From contig JAQCEY010000006.1 in the NCBI GenBank assembly GCA_027620075.1, positions 62,001 through 126,000 on the forward strand: a stretch of 64,000 bases of DNA. Reading direction: 5' to 3'. The position numbers were made by a program, and so were the translations under genes. Under the pieces are notes generated by a model. The model saw only the letters and a program-made list of their open reading frames with translations, was not told where the DNA came from and made no database searches. Positions 25,493-35,087 of the stretch are shown here, piece by piece (the first letter of the stretch is position 1; the number at the start of each line of letters is the position of its first letter). The DNA is from Pseudomonadota bacterium. GTDB lineage: Bacteria > Pseudomonadota > Alphaproteobacteria > Rickettsiales > UBA6187.

Positions 25493-27028
25493 ATGACAAA
25501 AGATAAAAGACCAAAGCCGGTAGTTTTATGTATATTGGACGGCTGGGGAGAAGGAGAGGCGACTAGCGATAATGCTATAACAAGTGCTAATACGCCTTTT
25601 TGGGATAAGCTGGTGGCATCATGCCCCAAGTCATTGCTGAACACTTCGGGTTTAAGCGTAGGGCTGCCGGAAGGTCAGATGGGTAATTCGGAAGTAGGAC
25701 ATATGAATATAGGCGGCGGTCGCATAGTTATGCAAAATCTGCCTAGGATTGACAAGGCATTTTCAGGCGGTGAACTTGAAAATAATGAGCTGCTAAATAA
25801 ATTCGTTGAGTCGGTTAAGGAGCAATCGGGAGCTGTGCATATTATGGGGCTGATGTCCCCCGGCGGTGTGCATTCTCACCAGATGCATATGGCAGGGCTT
25901 GCTAAAATAATTGCTAAAAAAGGCGTATCTGTAAAGATACATGCATTTTTGGACGGACGGGACGTACCGCCTGCCAGTGCTATAGAATATCTGGAAAATT
26001 TCAATAAAGAGATAGCGGGGTTTGATGCTCAGGTGGTATCGGTGTGCGGGCGTTATTACGCTATGGACAGGGATAACCGCTGGGACAGGGTAACGCTTGC
26101 CTATGATGCTATGACACAGGCAAAGGCAACAAAAGCCGCCTCTTTGGAAGATGCTATTGAAGAAAATTATAAGAAAGACGTTTATGATGAGTTCATAAAA
26201 CCGATTGTGCTTGATGAATATGAAGGAATGAACGACGGTGACGGGCTATTTATGGCAAATTTCCGCTCGGATAGGGCAAGGCAGATTCTTAATGCTTTTG
26301 TAACGCCTGATTTTGATGGCTTCGAAAGGAGTAAGGTAATAAATTTTGCAGGTAGGATAGGCATGGTTGAGTATTCGTCCGAGCTTACAAAATATGTCGA
26401 TATATTATTCAAGCCTGTTGAGCTGAAAAATAATCTTGGGCAGGTAATTGCCGATAATAATATGACCCAGCTAAGGATTGCCGAAACGGAAAAATATGCG
26501 CATGTGACATTCTTTTTCAATAGCGGCAATGAACAAGAATATAAAGGCGAGGAAAGGATAATGGTTCCCTCCCCTAACGTTAGAACATATGACATGAAAC
26601 CTGAAATGTCCGCCGTTGAGGTTACCGACAAGCTGGTTGATGCGGTAAATTCCGGTAAGTTCGACCTTATAGTAGTAAATTACGCAAATACCGATATGGT
26701 AGGGCATACGGGAAGCTATGATGCCGCAGTTAAAGCCGTGGAAACTATAGATAGCTGTCTGGAAAGGTTGGCAAATGCGGTTGAGAACTCAGGAGGCTCA
26801 ATATTTATTACCGCCGATCACGGTAATTCGGAGCAGATGAAAGATGATAAAACGGGGCAACCGCATACATCGCACACAACTAATCCGGTGCCGTTAATAA
26901 TGGCAGGATATGGTGCGGATAAATATAAATTACAAAACGGCAGGTTATGTGATATCGCTCCTACCATATTAAATATTATGGGAATCGGGCAACCGGAGGA
27001 TATGACGGGGGAAGTGCTTTTTAAGTGA
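25493..27028 (+). CDS. gpmI: 2,3-bisphosphoglycerate-independent phosphoglycerate mutase
   Basis: GpmI interconverts 3- and 2-phosphoglycerate using two manganese ions. The 511-residue protein has the alkaline-phosphatase-like layout: LCILDGWG (first metal aspartate), the phosphoserine Ser66 in MGNSEVGHMN, VHIMGLMSPGGVHSH, FLDGRDVPP, and the C-terminal metal motifs YANTDMVGHTG and ITADHGNSEQM. It overlaps lepB by four bases (GTGA). This suggests that at least lower glycolysis/gluconeogenesis is retained, unlike Rickettsia. Confidence 0.97.
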   Translation: MTKDKRPKPVVLCILDGWGEGEATSDNAITSANTPFWDKLVASCPKSLLNTSGLSVGLPEGQMGNSEVGHMNIGGGRIVMQNLPRIDKAFSGGELENNELLNKFVESVKEQSGAVHIMGLMSPGGVHSHQMHMAGLAKIIAKKGVSVKIHAFLDGRDVPPASAIEYLENFNKEIAGFDAQVVSVCGRYYAMDRDNRWDRVTLAYDAMTQAKATKAASLEDAIEENYKKDVYDEFIKPIVLDEYEGMNDGDGLFMANFRSDRARQILNAFVTPDFDGFERSKVINFAGRIGMVEYSSELTKYVDILFKPVELKNNLGQVIADNNMTQLRIAETEKYAHVTFFFNSGNEQEYKGEERIMVPSPNVRTYDMKPEMSAVEVTDKLVDAVNSGKFDLIVVNYANTDMVGHTGSYDAAVKAVETIDSCLERLANAVENSGGSIFITADHGNSEQMKDDKTGQPHTSHTTNPVPLIMAGYGADKYKLQNGRLCDIAPTILNIMGIGQPEDMTGEVLFK

Positions 27029-27846
27029 AAAAGGAAGATGATAAAATGAAAGATAAGGTTGATACGGCTTCTGATGTAGATATTAATACAAAGGAGGCAA
27101 AAGGCAAAAAAAAGGAAACTAAAGGCGAGACGGTACGCTCGCTTGCTATTGCCATAATACTTGCCGTTATATTCAGGAGCTTTGCTTTTGAGCCTTTTTA
27201 TATTCCGTCAAGTTCGATGAAATCTACTTTGCTTATCGGTGATTATGTGTTCGTATCAAAATATACTTATGGTTATAGCCGTTATTCGTTCCCGTTCGGA
27301 TTTGGTATATTTGAAGGTCGTATCGGAGGCGATAAACCGCAAAGGGGCGATGTTGCAGTGTTCAAACTTCCGACTAACCCGAGCATTAACTATATTAAAC
27401 GGCTTGTAGGTATGCCCGGTGATAAGATACAGGTGATAAACGGAGAGCTTTATATAAATCAAGAGAAGGTGCCGAGAAAAAAGATAGAAAACTTTTTGGA
27501 TAAGGACGAAAGGGGCAATGTTACGTCCATACCGCAATATATCGAAACCTTACCCGGCGGCGTATCATACCGAGTGCTTGACCAAAGGCGCAACGGAGAT
27601 TTGGATAATACCGAGGTCTATGAAGTGCCGGAAGGGCATTATTTTATGATGGGTGATAACAGGGATAATTCTGCCGATAGCAGGGTTTTGCTTAGTGTGG
27701 GGTACGTGCCGGAAGAAAATCTTGTAGGCCCTGCCAACCGTATATTCTTCTCATCGGAGGACTCACTTCTTAAAATATGGACATGGCCTAGCAGCCTGAG
27801 GTTTAGCAGGTTCTTTTCAAGCATAAAATATGACGGTGAGAAATAG
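27025..27846 (+). CDS. lepB: Signal peptidase I
   Basis: LepB cleaves signal peptides from exported proteins at the outer face of the inner membrane. The 273-residue protein has a charged cytoplasmic N-terminus, one membrane anchor (about residues 38-56), the catalytic serine Ser64 in IPSSSMKSTL, the general-base lysine in INYIKRLVGMPGD, and the GDNRDNSADSR box. I keep the GTG at 27025, which overlaps the gpmI stop; an ATG at 27046 would only trim seven residues. It is followed by rnc, the usual lepB-rnc-era order. Confidence 0.95.
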   Translation: MKKEDDKMKDKVDTASDVDINTKEAKGKKKETKGETVRSLAIAIILAVIFRSFAFEPFYIPSSSMKSTLLIGDYVFVSKYTYGYSRYSFPFGFGIFEGRIGGDKPQRGDVAVFKLPTNPSINYIKRLVGMPGDKIQVINGELYINQEKVPRKKIENFLDKDERGNVTSIPQYIETLPGGVSYRVLDQRRNGDLDNTEVYEVPEGHYFMMGDNRDNSADSRVLLSVGYVPEENLVGPANRIFFSSEDSLLKIWTWPSSLRFSRFFSSIKYDGEK

Positions 27847-28538
27847 TGGATAAGATTGAAAAAGCTCTATCATATAGTTTTAAAGATCATTCTTTGCTTG
27901 AAGAGGCACTTACACATCCTAGCATCTCAAAACAAAGATGTGATAAAATATCCTTTTTTAATTATGAGCGTTTCGAGTTTTTGGGCGATGCCGTACTAGG
28001 TCTGGTCATAGCCGAGTTGCTGATAAATAAATATCCTGAGGAAAAAGAAGGCTCTCTGGCTAAAAGGCTGGCAGGTCTGGTACGTGGCGAGGCTCTTGTT
28101 TCCGTTGCCAGAAAGCTGAATATAGGTGAGTTTATAAAGATGACTCAGGGTGAAGAGGTTATGGGAGGCAGGGATAACTCAAGCAACATTGAAAATACGT
28201 TGGAGGCTATCATCGGAGCTATATATATAGATTCAGGCTTGGAAAGTGCAAGGGATTTTATCAGTAGGCACTGGATAGAACTGGTAGATAATATGAAAGA
28301 GCCGCCTAAAGACCCTAAAACGGAATTGCAGGAATGGTCGCAAGGCAGGGGTTTGCCGATTCCCGAATATAAGGTTATAAAACAAACAGGCCCTTCACAT
28401 GACCCTTTCTTTGAAATAAGCGTCAAGGTGGAGGGAGTGGAAGAAGTTACGGCAGACGGAAACTCCAAGAAAAAAGCTGAAAAAAATGCCGCAAAAAAAT
28501 TGTTAAAAATAATAAAAGAAGAAGATAGTGGAAAATAA
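27846..28538 (+). CDS. rnc: Ribonuclease III
   Basis: RNase III cuts double-stranded RNA, notably in rRNA precursor processing. The 230-residue protein has the catalytic domain with ERFEFLGDAVLGLVIAELL, a second acidic patch in NTLEAIIGAIYIDSG, and a C-terminal double-stranded-RNA-binding domain (about 155-225). The GTG start shares one base with the lepB stop (TAGTG). It overlaps era by 11 bases. Confidence 0.96.
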   Translation: MDKIEKALSYSFKDHSLLEEALTHPSISKQRCDKISFFNYERFEFLGDAVLGLVIAELLINKYPEEKEGSLAKRLAGLVRGEALVSVARKLNIGEFIKMTQGEEVMGGRDNSSNIENTLEAIIGAIYIDSGLESARDFISRHWIELVDNMKEPPKDPKTELQEWSQGRGLPIPEYKVIKQTGPSHDPFFEISVKVEGVEEVTADGNSKKKAEKNAAKKLLKIIKEEDSGK

Positions 28539-29418
28539 TCAAAAATGCGGTTTTATCGCCCTTATGGGTGCTCCGAATGTGGGCAAGTCCACTTTAGTTA
28601 ATAATCTGGTAGGAAGCAAAATATCTATTGTTACCCCTAAAGTACAGACTACAAGAGCAAGTATAAAGGGTATATATACACAAGGTGATACGCAACTCAT
28701 ATTCATTGACACGCCGGGGCTTTTCAACGCAAAGGAAAAGCTGGAAAAAGCTATCGTAAAAGAAGCATGGAGCGGGGTGGAGGCGGCTGACTATCTGGCA
28801 TTGTTGATAGATGCGAAGAAAGGCATATGTAAAGACACCGCTCAGGTAATAAAATCGCTAAAAGAACAGGGCAAAAAAGCAGCTCTTATAATAAATAAGA
28901 TAGACCTTATCCAAAGGGAAAAGTTGTTTGAGCTGGCAACAAAACTAAACGATGAAGGCGTGTTCACCGAGACTTTCATGGTATCGGCATTAAAAGGGGA
29001 CGGCACTAAAAAACTTATAGAATATTTCGGCTCGATTGCTAAGAATAGCCCGTGGATGTTCCCTGAAGACCAGATAATGGACGCTCCGATAAAATTCTAT
29101 GCGGCTGAAGTTACTCGTGAAAAGATATTCATGAAATTGCAGCAAGAAATACCCTATTCCGTAGCGGTGGAAACCGAAAAATGGGAAGAAACAAAAAAAG
29201 CCGTCAATATCCATCAGGTGATATATGTACGTAAACAGGGGCAAAAAGCTATCATACTGGGCAAAGGCGGCACAATGATTAAGCAGATAGGAGCCTCCTC
29301 CAGACGTGAGTTAGAAGAGGCTTTAGAGTCAAAAGTAAATCTATTCTTGTTTGTTAAAGTCCGTGAAAACTGGGTGGATAACCCGAGCATCTATAAGGAA
29401 ATAGGATTGGATTTATAG
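28528..29418 (+). CDS. era: GTPase Era
   Basis: Era is an essential GTPase that binds 16S rRNA and assists 30S assembly. The 296-residue protein shows G1 GAPNVGKST, G2/G3 TRASIKG...DTPG, G4 NKID, and a C-terminal KH domain with the GKGGTMIKQIGASSRRELEE signature. The GTG start lies inside the rnc end, so rnc and era are translationally coupled. It closes the plus-strand run beginning at dcd. Confidence 0.97.
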   Translation: MENNQKCGFIALMGAPNVGKSTLVNNLVGSKISIVTPKVQTTRASIKGIYTQGDTQLIFIDTPGLFNAKEKLEKAIVKEAWSGVEAADYLALLIDAKKGICKDTAQVIKSLKEQGKKAALIINKIDLIQREKLFELATKLNDEGVFTETFMVSALKGDGTKKLIEYFGSIAKNSPWMFPEDQIMDAPIKFYAAEVTREKIFMKLQQEIPYSVAVETEKWEETKKAVNIHQVIYVRKQGQKAIILGKGGTMIKQIGASSRRELEEALESKVNLFLFVKVRENWVDNPSIYKEIGLDL

Positions 29419-29443
29419 TTTACGTGTGGAGATTATCCGGAAT

Positions 29444-29474
29444 ATAAGCCCTCTCCCTTTGGGAGAGGGCTTAT
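29444..29474. terminator. Strong perfect hairpin after era
   Basis: ATAAGCCCTCTCCC (29444-29457) and GGGAGAGGGCTTAT (29461-29474) form a 14-base perfect stem with a 3-base loop between the convergent era and pentapeptide genes. There is no T-tract, so it may be a dispersed repeat used as a terminator; the CCCTCTCCC/GGGAGAGGG motif recurs near 56.5 kb. Confidence 0.6.
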
Positions 29475-29518
29475 AAGCGTTTGTGTATATATTTCCAAAC
29501 AATTAACAGTACGTTTTA

Positions 29519-30769
29519 TTAATCTATTTCGAAGCCGATAATGCCTTCGGTGATAACGCCGTCGAAATTACTGTCGTTTATTAGGGTATCCATAAAATTA
29601 GCTCCGGTAAGGTTTGCACCTGAAAAATCAGATTTCTCAATTTGAGCTGATTTTAAATTTGCGTCCTGTAGATTAATACCTTTTAAAACTGCCCCTTTTA
29701 TACTTGAGCCTTTCAAGTTTGAATCTTGGAAATTTGCATCGGATAGATCGGTTTTATCTAATATCGCATTCTTAAAATCGGCATCTTGTGCATTTGCATT
29801 ACGCATGATAGCGCCGTCAAGATCAGCTCCGTAAAAGCTTGCACTATCCGGATTAGCCCCGCTTAATTTAGTATCCCAAAGCTGTGCTGACGTAAAAATC
29901 GACTTAGTTGCATTAACATTTTCAAGATTAGCTTCCCAAAGGTTAGCGTCGGTAAGATTTGCTTCGATTATAGACGCACCTGTAAGGTTGGCATTTTGCA
30001 GGTCGGAATGCTGCATATTTGCCTGATTGAAAATAGCACCCTCCGCATTGGCTTTATCCATTCTTGTTCTGTACATGAATGCACCCTCAAGGTTGGCATT
30101 TTGCAGGTTGCTATTGCCAAGGTCGGCATAGTCAAAATCGGCACTTAACAAGTTAGTATCTTTAAATATAGCGTATTGTGCGGTTGTGTAGCTCAAATCC
30201 GCACCTTCTAACCTGCTGCCGGTAAAGTCTGCTTTGTATAAATCGGCACTTTCAAGATTTGCATATGAAAAATCAATGTTGTTTGCAACCGATTCTTTTA
30301 AGTTAGCATTCTTTAAATTTGCATATGAAAGGTTGGAGTCTTTTAATTGTACTCCCTCAAAATCGGCTTTTGCAAGGTTGGTGTATGAAAAGTCAGTGTT
30401 ATTTATCGTTGCCTCTTTCAAAGAGGTGCGGCTCATATTTGCGTATTTGAAATTAGCACCTGAAAGGTCGGCATTTTCCAGATTGGCATTACGTAAATTA
30501 GCATAAGACAGGTCGGCATTAGTCAATATCACGTTGCTTAAATTCATGCCCTCAAAATTCATCTTACTGAAATTAGTGCCGAATTTCTTTGTGATATCAA
30601 TGTTTTCGTTGTTAGCACGCTTGTCATCAATGTAGCCGATAACCTTTTCTTTTATCGGTTTTTCAGGTTCAATCTGCTTGTTATTCAAACCAAGCCTGTA
30701 CGAACCTATTGCAACAAAGCCGATAATAACGGCTGATAAAACTAATTTTATTATAGTGTTCATCTTCAA
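29519..30769 (-). CDS. Membrane-anchored pentapeptide-repeat protein
   Basis: The protein of 416 residues has one N-terminal membrane segment (about residues 7-27) and then, from about residue 70, an almost unbroken array of pentapeptide repeats of the A-(D/N)-L-x-x type (ANLENADLSGANFKYANMSR and similar). Such arrays fold as a right-handed square beta-helix. The anchor suggests that the helix is displayed in the periplasm. Functions of such proteins vary from gyrase protection to scaffolding; nothing here points to a particular one. The repeat-rich DNA is internally repetitive and may vary in length between strains. Confidence 0.9.
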   Translation of the reverse strand: MKMNTIIKLVLSAVIIGFVAIGSYRLGLNNKQIEPEKPIKEKVIGYIDDKRANNENIDITKKFGTNFSKMNFEGMNLSNVILTNADLSYANLRNANLENADLSGANFKYANMSRTSLKEATINNTDFSYTNLAKADFEGVQLKDSNLSYANLKNANLKESVANNIDFSYANLESADLYKADFTGSRLEGADLSYTTAQYAIFKDTNLLSADFDYADLGNSNLQNANLEGAFMYRTRMDKANAEGAIFNQANMQHSDLQNANLTGASIIEANLTDANLWEANLENVNATKSIFTSAQLWDTKLSGANPDSASFYGADLDGAIMRNANAQDADFKNAILDKTDLSDANFQDSNLKGSSIKGAVLKGINLQDANLKSAQIEKSDFSGANLTGANFMDTLINDSNFDGVITEGIIGFEID

Positions 30770-30859
30770 TACTAATTATTTAGAATTTGTTTCTCAATGT
30801 GTAAAAGTATCTAAACTATTACAATGATATGGAATAATTATCAAGAATTATTTTATTTG

Positions 30860-31318
30860 TTACGATTTTTGTGTATCGGATTCGTTAACAGATTCAGGCT
30901 CTTGTTGTGGCTGCTCTGATTCGGTTTCGGGTGTTTCAGGAGTTTCCGGCACTTCTTCAGTAGATGGTTGAGTTTCAGATAAGACGGCATTTTCAGTGTT
31001 TTCTGCTGCGTCATCTGCCGTAAGTTCTTCTAAGTCCTCGGCAAATAATATATCAGGCATTCTGCTATGTGTATTTATTATTTTATGCGGTGATTTTATT
31101 TTTCCGTCACGAATAGCGTGGGTTATCGACTCGAAAATAACATTCTCAAAATTTTTAGGATCGGAATAAACCATATAGGAGTTATCTATAGCCTTTGCTC
31201 GCTTTAGCTTTTTATAAGACAATTCTTCAAAGCCGTATTTTTCAAAGAGATTCTCTTCACAACTTTCGTTGTTATCAGAATTAATCCCTGATAATCGGTC
31301 ACTTTCTTCAAAAAACAT
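30860..31318 (-). CDS. Acidic orphan protein with Pro/Glu/Thr-rich tail
   Basis: I do not recognise this 152-residue protein. The first 100 residues are mixed-charge and may fold (FEKYGFEELSYKKLKRAKAIDNSYMVYSDPKNFENVIFESI). The last 50 are strongly acidic and low-complexity (PETPETPETESEQPQQEPES). There is no signal peptide or membrane span. Disordered acidic tails are common in secreted effectors of host-associated bacteria, but also elsewhere. It lies 90 bases from the pentapeptide gene, in the same direction. Confidence 0.55.
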   Translation of the reverse strand: MFFEESDRLSGINSDNNESCEENLFEKYGFEELSYKKLKRAKAIDNSYMVYSDPKNFENVIFESITHAIRDGKIKSPHKIINTHSRMPDILFAEDLEELTADDAAENTENAVLSETQPSTEEVPETPETPETESEQPQQEPESVNESDTQKS

Positions 31319-31448
31319 GTAAATTCTCTAGTTAACCATATAAATACAACATATGTAATTATATTATAACAAAAATGTTAACCAAAGGTTAATTTGTCAT
31401 GTTTTTGATGGTGTTTTGTTCAGGCGAGTTTGGCATTCAACGGACATT

Positions 31449-31883
31449 CTACTGGTAGGAACGCCAACGCAGACAGCCTAAAATATAAGATATCTCATCA
31501 TTATCGGATAATAGCGGCAAGAAGCACCTGCGATACTTTATTGTTACACCATATTGGTTTTCAAATGAAGAATCGTTAGAAACAGGAGATTTTGATGCCA
31601 GAACTTCTTTTACGATATAAGGTATGTTACTGTTTTTCGGACATAGTAAGTTATTGTAAATATCCTTTATTATAATGCTGTTTCCGTCTTTTATGGCTTG
31701 AACGTCATCTCCCATAAAATCATATTCGTTTGACGTGGTTTTTAGCATAAAACAACTATTCCACAAGTCCTGAATATCATTAGGGTTTATCATTGATTTA
31801 TGAGGGATACGCTCATATTTTCGGTATAAACTTTCCCAATATCTTAAAAGGCTTTTATTAATTCGTTTTTCAGCGGCTTTCAT
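31449..31883 (-). CDS. PAS_5-like sensory protein, first copy
   Basis: This 144-residue protein resembles the alphaproteobacterial PAS_5 family of single-domain PAS proteins. The pattern is a helix with LLRYWESLYRKYERIPHKSMINP, then the DIQDLWNSCFMLKT strand, a YDFMGDDV segment replacing the usual FRLxG, and a late basic-aromatic YRRCFLPLL strand. It has no output domain. A second relative lies at 61941-62402, with similar length and the same YHQCLVPLS-type strand. Family members have been linked to cell-cycle or motility signalling; role here unknown. Confidence 0.6.
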   Translation of the reverse strand: MKAAEKRINKSLLRYWESLYRKYERIPHKSMINPNDIQDLWNSCFMLKTTSNEYDFMGDDVQAIKDGNSIIIKDIYNNLLCPKNSNIPYIVKEVLASKSPVSNDSSFENQYGVTIKYRRCFLPLLSDNDEISYILGCLRWRSYQ

Positions 31884-31918
31884 TTTTTTAGTAATTTTAA
31901 TTACGTTATGTAACTAAA

Positions 31919-32049
31919 GTAAATTTGAATTAAATTCACTTTACTTCTTAAAAGTTTCCTAACTTTTTTAAATGTGGATTCCACTATAATTTGTTTTACT
32001 AAACAAATTCGTGGAATGACAAATATAAGTAAATTAAATTCAAATTTAC
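31919..32049. repeat. Nested palindromic element, copy 2 (internally deleted)
   Basis: Ends GTAAATTTGAATTAAATT and AATTAAATTCAAATTTAC are inverted repeats; TA follows the right end. Bases 31950-32022 are identical to 3149-3221 of copy 1, covering hairpins B' and A'. The left hairpins A and B are missing, leaving a 131-bp derivative. The remaining spacer to 32158 is AT-rich with no gene visible. Confidence 0.8.
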
Positions 32050-32158
32050 TATACTTGCGTGGTTTTTATGCAACTACAATTGCGACTAATATAAGTAATA
32101 ATCATTATCTAAAACTTATATATAATTAATATGCTCGGATTAAAAGCCTAAAATGCAA

Positions 32159-32974
32159 TTATTTAAAATTACGGTCATGTTCAAGGCTAGGTAGTTGCTT
32201 TCTTACATCACTTACAACTTTAAGATCAATTTCAGACATGATGATAGTTTCCGACTCTCCGGCATCACTTAATATTCTGCCCCAAGGGTCGATTATCAAT
32301 GAATGACCGAATGTCTTGCGGTTGGCGGGGTGTTCTCCGGTTTGTGCGGGAGCTACTATAAAACATGCATTTTCAATAGCTCTTGCCCTTAATAAAGTGT
32401 GCCAGTGTGCTTGTCCGGTTACTCTTGTAAAAGCCGATGGAACGGTTATAACCTTAGCACCTGATTTTGCCAGACTCCTGAAAAGATGCGGAAATCTAAG
32501 GTCGTAACAAACCGTCATGCCTATATCGCACCACTTTGTGTTGCAGATTACGGCTTTTTTGCCTGCCTCATAACGTTTTGATTCGGTGTGTGACTCGCCT
32601 TCTGTAACCGCCGCGTCATATAGGTGTATCTTGTCATATGCGGCAGCTATATCGCCTTTTGCATTTATCATTATACTGCGGTTGGCAAGTTTTTCGGAGT
32701 TTTTTAGCTTTACTGAAACGGAACCTATCAGAATCCATATTTTCTCCAGATTAGCCAGCTCCTGCATTTTTAAAACGGCAGGATGTTCTTCTTGAAAGTA
32801 TGAATTTTCATATAATTCTTTGGCACTTTGCCCCATAAAGAAAACGTTTTCCGGCGTTGTAACTAAGTCGGCACCATCTGACTTCGCCTGTGTGATTAAC
32901 AAGGCGGTGCGGGATATGTTGTAATCCATGTTATTTTGACTGTTGGTCTGGAGGCATGCAATGTTAAATTTCAT
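32159..32974 (-). CDS. Carbon-nitrogen hydrolase (Nit1-type amidase)
   Basis: The 271-residue nitrilase-superfamily protein has the catalytic triad Glu42 (TTPENVFF), Lys115 (AAYDKIHLYD) and Cys156 (GMTVCYDLRFP). Its pattern and length fit the Nit1/NitA group, which hydrolyses deaminated glutathione, a metabolite-repair reaction. Omega-amidase (Nit2) activity is an alternative. It precedes bamE in transcription order reversed, 20 bases from the bamE stop, so both may share a transcript started at bamE. Confidence 0.9.
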   Translation of the reverse strand: MKFNIACLQTNSQNNMDYNISRTALLITQAKSDGADLVTTPENVFFMGQSAKELYENSYFQEEHPAVLKMQELANLEKIWILIGSVSVKLKNSEKLANRSIMINAKGDIAAAYDKIHLYDAAVTEGESHTESKRYEAGKKAVICNTKWCDIGMTVCYDLRFPHLFRSLAKSGAKVITVPSAFTRVTGQAHWHTLLRARAIENACFIVAPAQTGEHPANRKTFGHSLIIDPWGRILSDAGESETIIMSEIDLKVVSDVRKQLPSLEHDRNFK

Positions 32975-32994
32975 AATTATTATAAGTTATGTTC

Positions 32995-33465
32995 TTATTG
33001 TCCTCCCGTTGCCGTATCTCTTCGGTCGGTATTGAAACGCCCGACATTGCCCAGTATCTGACCCAGTACACCCTGTTCATGACCCTCTGTCGCAGTCTCT
33101 TCCTCGGATATCTTTATATCACGTGCGTCAGCCTCGTCATACTGTTCTATCTTTGCTATGGTTTCGTTGTCATCAAATTCTATGGCAACTACTTTTTGTG
33201 ATTTTAATTTAGGTTTTAAAAACGCTACAGATTCTTTTTCCGATGAAATATAATACCATGTTTCCTTGCCGTATGTAGATACGGCAGAAGGTGAGCCAAG
33301 CTCCCTTTTCACTATGGCTTTACGGGTCTTGCCTACGACAAGATTGTTTATTTTGTCTATTTCGGGACTGTAGCCGACATTTTTTACGGTTTTTATACAT
33401 CCGCCCAAACAGGCTGAGATTACCAGAAATAGCGTGATTTGAAGGGTTTTTTCTATTTTTTTCAT
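32995..33465 (-). CDS. bamE: Outer-membrane assembly lipoprotein BamE
   Basis: BamE (SmpA/OmlA family) is a small lipoprotein of the beta-barrel assembly machine. The 156-residue protein has a signal peptide ending in the lipobox L20-G-G-C23. The core INNLVVGKTRKAIVKRELGSPS and the WYYIS and VVAIEFDDN strands are typical. The C-terminal 45 residues are a family-specific extension. It is divergent from rpmF, an arrangement frequent in alphaproteobacteria. Confidence 0.92.
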   Translation of the reverse strand: MKKIEKTLQITLFLVISACLGGCIKTVKNVGYSPEIDKINNLVVGKTRKAIVKRELGSPSAVSTYGKETWYYISSEKESVAFLKPKLKSQKVVAIEFDDNETIAKIEQYDEADARDIKISEEETATEGHEQGVLGQILGNVGRFNTDRRDTATGGQ

Positions 33466-33590
33466 GTTTATTTATAATATATTGTTAATTTAACTGGATT
33501 TTATTGTTAAATTGTATTATATACGTCCGCTCACCTTTATGGTAAACGAAAATTATTAAAGACGCAAAAGATAAATAGGGAAATTTAATC

Positions 33591-33806
33591 ATGGCAGTTC
33601 CTAAGAAGAAAACCAGTAAATCCAAGCGTAACATGCGCAGGTCACATCATAAACTAAAAACAGTTAACGTTGTTGTTGATCCGGTAACCGGAGAGTATAA
33701 GCTACCTCATCAGATGTCTTTGGCTGACGGTACGTATAAGGGACGTCAGATTGTGCAGCAGACAGGCAGCGATTTTATTGATGAAACCGAGGCTGAAACA
33801 CTATAG
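33591..33806 (+). CDS. rpmF: 50S ribosomal protein L32
   Basis: A 71-residue L32 with the diagnostic N-terminus [20 protein letters not shown]. It lacks the zinc-binding cysteines of some L32 forms, as usual in proteobacteria. The C-terminal extension (to TEAETL) is slightly longer than average. plsX follows after 215 bases, the conserved rpmF-plsX-fabH neighbourhood linking ribosome and lipid synthesis. Confidence 0.96.
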   Translation: MAVPKKKTSKSKRNMRRSHHKLKTVNVVVDPVTGEYKLPHQMSLADGTYKGRQIVQQTGSDFIDETEAETL

Positions 33807-34021
33807 TGTTTTTTATGCCGTTTGAGTCCGATGCCAAATTAGTGGTGATAAACTTCGCACTTTAGATATTCAATTGCATTTTTATATGAAAATGAAATTA
33901 ATTGACTGTGTGATTTTGTCGATTATTTTGATTCGGTTGCAAATTTTTCACTTTTTTAGTGTAAATAAAAAGCAAAATAATTATAGTCTATGTAAAGACG
34001 TTTAAATTTACAGGAAAGTGA

Positions 34022-35056
34022 ATGACAGGGGTCGGTGAAATTGTTATAGCACTTGATGCAATGGGAGGGGACAACGCTCCCGATGCAGTTTTACAAGGGG
34101 CTGAAATAGTTCTCGGTAAATACGATAATGTCAGTTTCCTGATATTCGGTGACGAAGAAAAAGTAGAGCCGATATTACAAAAACTACCTAAATTAAAACA
34201 AAAAAGCGAACTTCATCACACATCTGTTTTTATAGATAATTATGAAAAGCCTTCAGTTGCCTTGAGAAAAGGTAAAGGCTCCAGCATGCGTCTTGCCATA
34301 GATTCGGTTAAGGACGGTAGGGCGGCAGCCTCGCTTTCCGGAGGTAATACGGGTGCGTTAATGGCGATGTCCAAGCTTATATTAAGACCTCTGCCCGGTA
34401 TAGATCGTCCGGCTATAGCATCTGTTTTCCCGACACATAAAGGACGCTGTGTCCTACTTGACCTTGGGGCTAATGTTGATTGTAACTCCGATAATCTGGT
34501 TCAGTTCGCTATTATGGGCGATGCTTTCGCCAAGGTTTTATTAGGGCTTGCATCTCCGAAAGTGGCACTTTTAAATGTAGGTGAAGAAGAAACAAAAGGC
34601 TCTGAAGTGGTGAAAGCCGCAGCGGACGACCTAAGAGAAGGCGATTACCCGATAAATTTCACAGGTTATGTAGAAGGTGACGGTATCGTAGAAGGCGTTG
34701 CCGATGTTGTGGTAACCGACGGATTTACAGGCAATGTAGCCCTGAAAGTTGCCGAGGGTACGGGGCGGATATGCCTAAAATATATAAAAGAAGGATTCAG
34801 CGGTTCACCGCTTGCTATGCTTGGAGGGCTGCTTGCCAAGAGGTCTTTTAAAAAAGCCCTTAATAAAATGGATCCGAGAATGCATAACGGTGCTATGTTC
34901 TTGGGGCTAAACGGAATATCGGTAAAAAGCCATGGCGGAACGGACGGTGTGGGCTTCGCAAATGCCATATCGGTAGCAATTGAACTTGCAAGTAATGATA
35001 TTAATAAGAAAATAAGTGATGAACTGGCTTTTTATGAAGGTCTGTTTGCCACCTAA
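34022..35056 (+). CDS. plsX: Phosphate acyltransferase PlsX
   Basis: PlsX makes acyl-phosphate from acyl-ACP, feeding PlsY in phospholipid synthesis. The 344-residue protein opens with IVIALDAMGGDNAPDAVLQGAE and has SLSGGNTGALMA, DLGANVDC and VVTDGFTGNVALKVAEGT. AGGAAAGTGA precedes the ATG. fabH begins 31 bases downstream, so the two are probably co-transcribed. Confidence 0.96.
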   Translation: MTGVGEIVIALDAMGGDNAPDAVLQGAEIVLGKYDNVSFLIFGDEEKVEPILQKLPKLKQKSELHHTSVFIDNYEKPSVALRKGKGSSMRLAIDSVKDGRAAASLSGGNTGALMAMSKLILRPLPGIDRPAIASVFPTHKGRCVLLDLGANVDCNSDNLVQFAIMGDAFAKVLLGLASPKVALLNVGEEETKGSEVVKAAADDLREGDYPINFTGYVEGDGIVEGVADVVVTDGFTGNVALKVAEGTGRICLKYIKEGFSGSPLAMLGGLLAKRSFKKALNKMDPRMHNGAMFLGLNGISVKSHGGTDGVGFANAISVAIELASNDINKKISDELAFYEGLFAT

Positions 35057-35087
35057 ACATAAGTTCCGGAAAGGTGAAAAGTATTTT

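Noticed and set aside
29519..30769. Plus-strand open frame inside the pentapeptide gene
   Set aside because: It reflects the repetitive codon pattern of the minus-strand gene and has no independent support.
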